In this document: positions 1 to 4,908 of the stretch, piece by piece
Position numbering within the stretch: position 1 is the stretch's first letter
Layout of the letters: the number at the start of each line of letters is the position of its first letter
Notes under the pieces: model-generated
Database searches by the model: none
The model's input: the letters and a program-made list of their open reading frames with translations, nothing else
Told to the model about the DNA's origin: nothing
Assembly (NCBI GenBank): GCA_000715855.1
Contig: KL571288.1
Span: 7,246-16,089 of the forward strand
Direction: 5' to 3'
DNA: 8,844 nt
Source of the DNA: Actinoplanes liguriensis
GTDB taxonomy: Bacteria > Actinomycetota > Actinomycetes > Mycobacteriales > Micromonosporaceae
Position numbers and translations under genes: made by a program

Positions 1-477
1 TTCTCGTCGCCCGCTCAAGTTTGCGCTGCTCAGAGACTTGCTACATCGGCCTCAATCGATTTGGCAAGATCTTTTGCTAGGGATCTTCGTGGAAACTGAA
101 CCTCTACCGTCAGGTCGAAGCGGTCGGAGTCGGCGGCTCAACCAAGCTTGTCCCCCACGTCACACCTGTTCAGACCGGGCGTTTCATCGAAGATGACATA
201 CCGGCCCTCAGTCGCGTCGGCGTGTCGTCAGGGTGGGAAACTGATGACACCCGTTTCGATGACTTGCCGCTGGATTTCCGCACGTCAGCACCACTGCGTC
301 GCTTCTCCAGTAGTGGAGATGGTGTGACGGTGCGCTTCCGTCACAGGCCGGCCGACGCTGGATGCTCCGGATGACAGCGCCTGCCGGAAAGTCGAACACA
401 GGACGATCCGCATGCCGGTTCCGGATGAGTGCACCGACGAGGCGCCGCACCGACCGGAGAAAAAGTTCCGCACCGAT
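1..477. other. Degraded coding-like DNA, no intact gene
   Basis: No frame carries a convincing full gene here. On the + strand, frame 2 reads a protein-like stretch near 2-110 (KFALLRDLLHRPQSIWQDLL). Frame 3 then reads without a stop from 81 to a TGA at 369-371, including TGRFIEDDIPALSRVGVSSG. Frame 1 continues in a coding-like way from about 358 to 548. This handing over between frames, with high GC at third positions, is what a frameshifted remnant looks like. I recognise no family in any of the pieces. The minus-strand ORFs here look like shadows, with arginine, serine and proline-rich low-complexity products. Confidence 0.3.
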
Positions 478-781
478 GTCTCCGATGCGCCCACTTGTCG
501 CCGCAGGGCATGGCCATGCCGTCGCAGCCGCCACGCACGGCCGACGCCTGCGTAATGTCAACGGCGGTACCGTGGACTTCTTCGTCGCGACGCTGGAAGG
601 CGGCAGGCTTGACCTGTCCATGCCGCGGGAGTGGAGCCACCCGCCCCTGGGTATCGATGAAGCGACGGCGGCCGTGTGGTGGCTGTCGGCTGAGCACCTC
701 CGTAGTCTCAACCCGTCATCGACAGGCGGCGGGAGCACTTCAGCGGCGACGTCGACCGGGCCGCGCACCATTGAAATCTAG
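478..781 (+). pseudogene. Possible C-terminal remnant of a NUDIX-like hydrolase
   Basis: The + strand frame ending at the TAG at 779-781 has strong GC bias at third positions from about 540 onward. It reads GGTVDFFVATLEGG, then a stretch rich in Trp and acidic residues, then AAVWWLSAEHLRSL. That order (a Gly-led strand ending in a short-chain loop, a variable loop, then a V-W-x-x-x-x-x-L strand and helix) resembles the C-terminal half of actinobacterial NUDIX hydrolases. The diagnostic NUDIX box (G-x5-E-x7-R-E-x2-E-E-x-G) is absent, and the residues before 540 look random. If the assignment is right, the gene has lost its catalytic half and is a pseudogene. The frame stays open back to an ATG at 362, and the true left boundary is unknown; 478 is simply an in-frame ATG. 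The family assignment is weak and rests on pattern memory. Confidence 0.25.
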
Positions 782-819
782 CCGCGTCGGCTGCGCAGCG
801 CTATTGCTCCAGCAGAGCG

Positions 820-859
820 CCTTCGAGTCAAGCTCCTGGAGTCGCGCTTGACTCGAGGG
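820..859. terminator. Strong inverted repeat, probable transcription terminator
   Basis: An 11-bp perfect inverted repeat (TCGAGTCAAGC at 823-833, GCTTGACTCGA at 846-856) flanks a 12-nt loop. In RNA it extends to a 14-bp stem through one U-G and two C-G pairs. It lies just after the + strand remnant ending at 781 and beyond the 3' end of the minus-strand gene stopping at 1024, so it is placed to end transcription from both sides. It has no U-tract, which is common for actinobacterial terminators. Confidence 0.55.
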
Positions 860-915
860 TGAGCATCTTCGTACGTCGATCTGCCAGGTCGCGGCCAACG
901 CCGGACAGGCCGGCG

Positions 916-950
916 GTGAGTAGGTCGACGATCTAGGGGTACCTACTCGC
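916..950. terminator. Second inverted repeat, probable terminator for minus-strand genes
   Basis: GAGTAGGT (918-925) and ACCTACTC (941-948) form a perfect 8-bp inverted repeat around a 15-nt loop. A U-G and a G-C pair extend the stem to 10 bp in RNA. It lies about 75 bp beyond the stop of the minus-strand gene ending at 1024, where a terminator for that unit would be expected. The 15-nt loop is long for an intrinsic terminator, so a protein-binding site is the alternative. Confidence 0.4.
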
Positions 951-1023
951 GATGATTCCGAGAGCTGATATTCGCCACCTCAGCACTCCGGAACGCCGAT
1001 ACGGGCCTCGTCCCAGGTGAAGG

Positions 1024-1212
1024 TCAGCGTTTGAGTTGGTCGGCGACAGTGCGACAGGCCCCTATGGGACACCATCGCAGGTTTCCGACGTGGTTCTCGT
1101 CGTGATTCCGTTCCACCTGCGTGACCAGGAGCGCCAACTTGCGTTCAGCCCTGTACTTCTCGTTGAGGAGTTCGTGCCATGCCGAGTCGTTGTCGATGTC
1201 GCTGTAAGCCAT
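1024..1212 (-). CDS. Small phage-type protein with paired His and Cys
   Basis: A 62-residue acidic-to-basic protein, MAYSDIDNDSAWHELL at its start, ending in VADQLKR. The middle (about 10-35) is a charged amphipathic helix. The C-terminal part holds H37-x3-H41 and C48-x4-C53, a pattern able to bind one zinc ion. I know no named family for it; small proteins of this make-up are common in actinophage early regions. The ATG at 1212 is chosen because an AGAGG Shine-Dalgarno-like sequence lies 8 nt upstream on the minus strand. An in-frame ATG at 1287 would give 87 residues but has no ribosome binding site. The gene follows 1307-1840 on the same strand with a gap of about 94 bp and is probably co-transcribed with it. 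Function is unknown. Confidence 0.55.
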   Translation of the reverse strand: MAYSDIDNDSAWHELLNEKYRAERKLALLVTQVERNHDENHVGNLRWCPIGACRTVADQLKR

Positions 1213-1306
1213 TCCCTCCGCCTCTTCGGGATGGTTCCGCTTCACCGCCGCACATACGGCCGGGCGGCCTTGCCGTTCGAGCTGCATGACATTGCGCGTC
1301 GTCAGT

Positions 1307-1840
1307 TCAGGCCGCCCGATCGAGCGGGAGGTCGGCACTGCTTACTGCGTCGTCCCACGTTCCTCCCGGCGAGCACCGCAGCAGCTGCAGCGGGCGAAGC
1401 GCCGATTGAGGCACGAAATATGCGGGTGGCCGGCCACCGTAGTCGTGGAGCCAGCACGCCCGCTTTGCTTGCTGACCCCAGGCATATCCATGAATCCGGA
1501 AGCGAGGCGCCCGCCCGGTGACGAGGATGAACACGTCTCCGTCGCGATCGCAGGGTCGCACGATGAGGTCGCTGTTGTGCCGGGACCGGGTGCGGACCTG
1601 GAGAGCGCCGACGTCCCCGCCTTGCTTGAATGTGTTCACCGGCATGCCCCAGTAGCGGTCCAGTGTCTTCGCTACGGCCATCTCGCCGGCTGCGCCCTCG
1701 ATGTTGAGCGTCCAGCCGTTCTCCGAATCCGCTCCGAAACGATCTTTCACCCCCAGCCGCGTGGACTCGATCTGACGCCACGCGCCGAGCATGGCTGCAT
1801 GCTGCATCTCCACAATCGTCAAGGTGACTTCTACGGTCAC
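1307..1840 (-). CDS. Phage-type PD-(D/E)XK-like protein
   Basis: A 177-residue protein starting at GTG 1840, with a good Shine-Dalgarno (GGGAGG at 1855-1850) 9 nt upstream. The core runs from about residue 44 to 150: IEGAAGEMAVAKTL (E48, E53), then GGDVGALQVRT (D76, Q81, R83), then DLIVRPCDRDGDVFILVTG. An acidic residue on the first helix, D in a G-D-x-G turn and an (E/Q)-x-(K/R) pair on the next strand is the spacing of the PD-(D/E)XK nuclease fold. Here Q81-V-R83 replaces E-x-K, so activity is doubtful. I recall similar short proteins in actinobacteriophage genomes, where they are unnamed. Residues beyond about 155 look less conserved. The gene is divergent from the XRE regulator at 2035, across the six-half-site operator, which suggests repression by it. 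What is seen: ORF, SD and motifs. What is inferred: fold and phage origin. Confidence 0.7.
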   Translation of the reverse strand: MTVEVTLTIVEMQHAAMLGAWRQIESTRLGVKDRFGADSENGWTLNIEGAAGEMAVAKTLDRYWGMPVNTFKQGGDVGALQVRTRSRHNSDLIVRPCDRDGDVFILVTGRAPRFRIHGYAWGQQAKRACWLHDYGGRPPAYFVPQSALRPLQLLRCSPGGTWDDAVSSADLPLDRAA

Positions 1841-1881
1841 GAAGCTGCGCCTCCCGTGGCGACGAGTTCAGGAAACTGCGA

Positions 1882-1897
1882 GGTCCGGCTCAGGACC
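1882..1897 (-). other. Small hairpin in the predicted leader of the minus-strand phage-type gene
   Basis: GGTCC (1882-1886) and GGACC (1893-1897) form a perfect 5-bp inverted repeat with a 6-nt loop. It lies 42-57 bp upstream of the GTG at 1840 and downstream of the operator, so it would be in the 5' leader if transcription starts near the operator. No role is evident. Confidence 0.2.
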
Positions 1898-1937
1898 GGC
1901 GAGCGACTGCACGGATCGGAAGGGAACTGGAAGCTTG

Positions 1938-2015
1938 ACTCCTTTCTGGAGTGGGCAGCCACTCCGCAGTAGTGTAGCTTCTGCTTTGGAGTGTTAGCCA
2001 ACTCCGTTTTGGAGT
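1938..2015. promoter_or_regulatory. Dyad-symmetric operator with six ACTCC/GGAGT half-sites
   Basis: Half-sites lie at 1938 (ACTCC), 1948 (GGAGT), 1961 (ACTCC), 1988 (GGAGT), 2001 (ACTCC) and 2011 (GGAGT). Two of them pair as full ACTCC-N5-GGAGT palindromes, at 1938-1952 and 2001-2015, with centres 63 bp apart, which is six helical turns. The whole set is mirror-symmetric about position 1976.5: each half-site has an inverted partner at exactly the matching distance. Between the divergent genes 1307-1840 (-) and 2035-2766 (+), this is best read as the binding region of the XRE regulator, acting on both promoters and on its own. The rightmost site ends 19 bp before the regulator's ATG. Confidence 0.75.
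1970..1976. promoter_or_regulatory. Overlapping -10-like hexamers at the operator centre
   Basis: On the + strand TAGTGT (1970-1975) and on the minus strand TACACT (1976-1971) both fit the TANNNT form of an actinobacterial -10 element. They sit at the dyad centre, between the inner half-sites. No well-spaced -35 element accompanies either: TTGACT at 1935-1940 is too far upstream for the + hexamer. The promoter call is therefore tentative. Confidence 0.25.
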
Positions 2016-2034
2016 TTTAGAGAGGTGACCGAAA

Positions 2035-2766
2035 ATGCCGATCTGGGATGAGAGCCGAGTGGCGGAACACTTCGCCATCAACCTGCGACGTGCGCGGGAG
2101 GCGCGCGGTTTGTCACAGGCTGAACTGGCCGAAAAAGTCAAGGAACTCGGGCACTCCTACACCCAGGCGACGATCTGGAAGCTCGAGCAGGGCCACCGCG
2201 AACCGAAGATCGGTGAACTCGCAGCCATCGGACAGGCGCTCGGCCTGATGCGCTGGACTGACTTGACCAACAAGCCGCAGGCTTTCGAGCTCGAACTGAC
2301 CGTCGAGCAAACCCGCCGGCGCGTGTACCACCTCGCCGAACAAACCCGCGCCGCCGCCCGCAGCCTCCTCACGGCACTGACCGATCTGGCGTTCGTTGTC
2401 CGCCAGGCCCAGGACGCCGGGATGTCGGAGCGGTGGGCGGAGTTCAGCGCGAGGGGCTGGCTGGAGCTCAGCCCCGAGGCGACGGTGCTGCGCGAGGCCC
2501 TGGCCGCCCGAGTCGCCTGGGAATCTGAGGACGAGGAGGCCGAACGTCGGATGGCCAAGGAGGAGCAGATGCAGCAGCAGCTCCTACGCGCCCTGGAGAA
2601 CTCCGGTCTGCCGCTGGTCATCAACCCGGCAGAGATCGAATTCGATGGCCCCGATGCGGACGGTCCGGAGGTGGCCGGCTCTCCACCCGCCGAACCAGCG
2701 GAGGATGGAGGAGCGACCACACCCAGGGCTGCGTCGCCCAGTGATCAGGAGTTGGACGAGCGCTGA
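2035..2766 (+). CDS. XRE-family helix-turn-helix transcriptional regulator
   Basis: A 243-residue DNA-binding regulator, probably a phage-type repressor. Residues about 12-72 form a classic XRE/Cro-C1 helix-turn-helix: NLRRAREARGLSQAELAEKV, then ATIWKLEQGHREPKIGELAAIGQALGL, with the SQAELA positioning helix and the I-W-K-L-E-Q-G recognition-helix end visible. Residues 85-130 and 150-192 are long charged helices likely to be coiled-coil oligomerisation segments, the second very rich in Glu, Arg and Gln. The tail from about 200 is acidic, rich in Pro, Ala and Gly, and probably disordered. There is no peptidase or LexA-like cleavage domain. The ATG at 2035 has a GAGG Shine-Dalgarno 9 nt upstream. 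It diverges from 1307-1840 across an array of ACTCC/GGAGT palindromes, which it most likely binds, giving autoregulation. Family assignment is firm; operator binding is inferred. Confidence 0.9.
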   Translation: MPIWDESRVAEHFAINLRRAREARGLSQAELAEKVKELGHSYTQATIWKLEQGHREPKIGELAAIGQALGLMRWTDLTNKPQAFELELTVEQTRRRVYHLAEQTRAAARSLLTALTDLAFVVRQAQDAGMSERWAEFSARGWLELSPEATVLREALAARVAWESEDEEAERRMAKEEQMQQQLLRALENSGLPLVINPAEIEFDGPDADGPEVAGSPPAEPAEDGGATTPRAASPSDQELDER

Positions 2767-2962
2767 CGGCACAGAGGACAGCCACGGCACTGATCCCGAA
2801 TGGCGGATGCGTAACGGGCCAACTTTTAGGTCGCGGGTAACTGTGCTGGCAGAAGTCTGAAGACACCGGTTCGGCAACCAGCGACTTTCCCCACGTCGCC
2901 GAAGCTAGTCGACCACATCCGCGGCATCGGCCGCAGCCGTGCGTCGGGGCAGCCTTCTGCGG
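2767..2962. other. Gap after the regulator, no gene seen
   Basis: No frame on either strand carries a convincing gene. A GC-rich 5-bp hairpin with a 4-nt loop lies at 2921-2934. The overlapping ORFs reaching in from the regulator are shadow frames. Confidence 0.4.
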
Positions 2963-2970
2963 TCACGCAG
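2921..2970. terminator. Two small GC-rich hairpins, weak terminator candidates
   Basis: GCGGC-atcg-GCCGC (2921-2934) and CTGCG-gtca-CGCAG (2957-2970) are perfect 5-bp stems with tetraloops, 22 bp apart. They lie between the + strand regulator and the end of the tentative minus-strand ORF at 2963-3199, where convergent units would need termination. The stems are short and neither has a U-tract. Confidence 0.2.
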
Positions 2971-3199
2971 CAAGACCCAACCTCACCAAGGTCAAGGTGG
3001 TCAACCCGCCAACCATGCGGGAGACGCTCAGGACGGCCGCGCCGGCCAGATCAGCCAAGGCGACCGCCATGGTCAGGACTCGCAATCGGCCCACAGTCAC
3101 CGACAGCCGCCGCTCGATATCGCCCGGAAGCGACACTTCAGGCTTCGCGTCATCAGCGGCAGAACAAGGCGCTGCCCTGCCGCGCTGCGGTCGGAGCAC
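2963..3199 (-). CDS. Tentative small membrane protein
   Basis: A 78-codon minus-strand ORF starting at GTG 3199. Residues about 40-60 (VLTMAVALADLAGAAVLSVS) form one plausible membrane span, and positive residues before it would favour an inside N-terminus. The C-terminal 20 residues are also hydrophobic. From residue 21 on, third codon positions are strongly GC-rich, unlike the two overlapping + strand ORFs, whose products are low-complexity. A weak TAGGA sequence lies upstream; an internal GTG at residue 22 could give a 57-residue product. I recognise no family. It may be the real end of a decayed larger gene, or chance. Confidence 0.3.
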   Translation of the reverse strand: MLRPQRGRAAPCSAADDAKPEVSLPGDIERRLSVTVGRLRVLTMAVALADLAGAAVLSVSRMVGGLTTLTLVRLGLAA

Positions 3200-3441
3200 A
3201 CGTCAACGACGTCCTACCCTCAGAGGGGTGCCGGGCGGTACAACTTCGTCAGGTTCTCCCCGAGCGCGGACGGTCGCGCGGCACCTCGACAGCTCGCACG
3301 GTTTATCAGCGGCAGATGAGGACGCGAGGCGAGCGCCCGGATCGCGACAAGAGAGTGAGTGACCTTATCCATCATGGCGAAGTACTTGCTATTGGACCTT
3401 CGAATGTCGCCACGCTTGCTCCACTCTGCGAAACTTGACAC
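3200..3441. other. Gap before the membrane-protein gene, nothing recognised
   Basis: No convincing gene, ribosome binding site or promoter was found. GC content begins to fall near 3360, where the lower-GC segment that includes the membrane protein starts. Confidence 0.35.
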
Positions 3442-4575
3442 ATGGACAAGGATGCCGATCGTGACCGTTGGTCAAGGTTGCAGAAACAGGGTTCCATATT
3501 CCTCCTCGGCACCGCCGGCGGTGGAATGTTTCTCAACCTTTTCAGCAACACGATCGGCTACCGTGGCGTTTTAGTTGTTTGTTTCGCCGGCGGCTTGGGC
3601 CTCACCGCCTCTTGGCTTCGGCATCTACCACCGCGTGCCCCTCTGGCTAAATATGGATATCGGATGCTTCTTGGCGCGGCGCTATTAGTTTCCTCGTTGG
3701 TGGTATTAGGAAATCGGGCGCCCTGGTTTGCTTTCGTTGCGACATTGCTTGCCTTTGCGGCGGTGTCACTCGCGGCTGATCTCCGCAAAGCCTTGATCAT
3801 ACTTTCTGGTACCGCCTTGGTTGGTGCGGGAATCGCGACCGCAGGAGTGGCTCCGAACCTTTATAGGACCGAGGGGGCAACCGCCTTTGCTGGCTGTTTC
3901 CTCTTCGGCGCAGCATTGATAATTTGCGGGATCTTTATTACCCGAGTTAACTCGTTTTTGCTGATATCAGCAGCAGCGACTGCCAGCTTGGGCCTCATGT
4001 TCGGGGGAGTCGCTCTCGCGGAAGACGGCGAGATCGCGGCCGGCTTGGCCATGATCGTTGGGGCATGCGCGGCGCTGGGTGCAGGATGTTTCATCATGGC
4101 CAAGACGTTTTTGCCATTTTGTATCGCGATCATCGCATTTGGCGCTTCGGCATTCGCAATAGGCCTGTGCGTCATTTCCATGGAGAACAACTTATTCAGC
4201 ATTGGTTTGCTGTTCGGCGGCGCAACTATCATCGGCGGCGGTTGGCGTTTTATACTGCAAGGCAAAGGTCGCTTCCGAACATCACCTCCTGACAGTGAGT
4301 CGTATCTCATGAGGAGCGCATACGGGACTTTGGGTGGATTGGTTGCGGGCATTCAAGGCATAGTCATGACCATAAATGGCGATTATTTGCTCGGGATGGC
4401 AACTGCTATTTTTGGCTTGGCAGTCGCGGCGGGTTCGGAAGCTCGCTTTGGAATCAAGAGTGGAGACTACTACCAATTATGGCAGTCACTCAAAGAGGAG
4501 CCAGCGTCGAAACGATCGGTGAGGCCAAAGCGACACCCCGGAATACGCGGCGCCCAAAATTATGAGACAAGATAA
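3442..4575 (+). CDS. Polytopic membrane protein of unknown function
   Basis: A 377-residue integral membrane protein with about 12 hydrophobic segments, roughly at 18-34, 42-59, 74-90, 95-112, 116-134, 147-166, 171-191, 197-218, 222-245, 250-271, 293-312 and 316-332. The first 17 residues and the last 45 are hydrophilic; the basic C-terminal tail (about 350-377, rich in Lys and Arg) is probably cytoplasmic. There is no signal peptide, transporter signature, nucleotide-binding motif or catalytic motif that I can see. The helices are rich in Gly and Ala and carry few charges, so a substrate-transport mechanism is not suggested. The ATG at 3442 follows an in-frame TGA immediately upstream, so the N-terminus is fixed at or after it; no Shine-Dalgarno is visible. 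GC is clearly lower than in the neighbours and there are five TTA codons (3571, 3685, 3706, 4192, 4477), suggesting separate acquisition. It is 333 bp before the large nuclease-like gene on the same strand; a functional link is possible but unproven. Confidence 0.8.
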   Translation: MDKDADRDRWSRLQKQGSIFLLGTAGGGMFLNLFSNTIGYRGVLVVCFAGGLGLTASWLRHLPPRAPLAKYGYRMLLGAALLVSSLVVLGNRAPWFAFVATLLAFAAVSLAADLRKALIILSGTALVGAGIATAGVAPNLYRTEGATAFAGCFLFGAALIICGIFITRVNSFLLISAAATASLGLMFGGVALAEDGEIAAGLAMIVGACAALGAGCFIMAKTFLPFCIAIIAFGASAFAIGLCVISMENNLFSIGLLFGGATIIGGGWRFILQGKGRFRTSPPDSESYLMRSAYGTLGGLVAGIQGIVMTINGDYLLGMATAIFGLAVAAGSEARFGIKSGDYYQLWQSLKEEPASKRSVRPKRHPGIRGAQNYETR

Positions 4576-4908
4576 ATCGCATATCCAGATAATCGGAGCA
4601 CCGCGCAAAGCACTCATCTCGGCATGACAATGCGTCGTATCGACTACGGTTCCACCTCGGTGATGCTGCCGGCCCCGATCATGGATGACCGAGTAGCCCT
4701 CGTTGTGTGCCAACGGGTTCCTTGTTGTCACGGTTGCGCCGCGAGTGAAGCGCGCCACACCTCCTGTGGTGGTGACAAGGAGGCCCAGGAGCGGTGCGCC
4801 TCACGGAGGGCCCGTCAGCAGATGGCTACCGCGCCCAACGAGCGATGGTCGGCAGCGTCAAGGCCGTAGCCCCGGTGTTGTGTCGGACCCTGCCGGTACG
4901 TTGCAACC
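4576..4908. other. Intergenic region upstream of the large gene
   Basis: 333 bp with no convincing gene. A + strand ORF at 4624-4869 and a minus-strand ORF at 4486-4758 overlap each other; both have low-complexity or mixed products and poorly placed ribosome binding sites. A small hairpin, CCACA-CCTCC-TGTGG, lies at 4755-4769. A putative leaderless promoter element sits at the right end. Confidence 0.4.
4897..4902 (+). promoter_or_regulatory. -10-like TACGTT placed for a leaderless transcript
   Basis: TACGTT fits the TANNNT form of actinobacterial -10 elements and ends 6 nt before the ATG at 4909, so initiation would fall at or next to the A of the start codon. The gene has no Shine-Dalgarno, and an in-frame TAG lies 39-42 bp upstream with no alternative start between. 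No good -35 hexamer is seen at 17 bp. This is a suggestion, not a firm call. Confidence 0.3.

Noticed and set aside
208..771. 187-codon minus-strand ORF at the left edge
   Set aside because: Low-complexity Arg/Ser/Ala product with no motif or ribosome binding site; probably a shadow of degraded + strand coding DNA.
1286..1972. 228-codon + strand ORF opposite the phage-type gene
   Set aside because: It is antisense to 1307-1840, which has a strong Shine-Dalgarno and coherent motifs; the + product is low in recognisable structure.
2939..3362. Two + strand ORFs (2939-3319 and 2997-3362)
   Set aside because: Both give low-complexity Arg/Ser/Gln/Thr-rich products with no ribosome binding site; the opposite strand has better codon statistics.
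3434..3460. TTGACA at 3435-3440 as a -35 element
   Set aside because: It overlaps the start of the membrane-protein gene, and no -10-like hexamer follows at 16-19 bp.
4486..4758. Minus-strand ORF reaching from the intergenic region into the membrane-protein gene
   Set aside because: An AGGAGGT sequence abuts the GTG with no spacing, the product changes character half way, and it overlaps the end of a good gene.
4755..4769. Hairpin CCACA-CCTCC-TGTGG as a terminator for the membrane-protein gene
   Set aside because: Only a 5-bp stem, 180 bp after the stop codon and no U-tract; mentioned under the intergenic region but not called.
4624..4869. 81-codon + strand ORF before the large gene
   Set aside because: No Shine-Dalgarno; only the first 28 residues look protein-like and the rest is rich in Cys, Ser and Arg without pattern.
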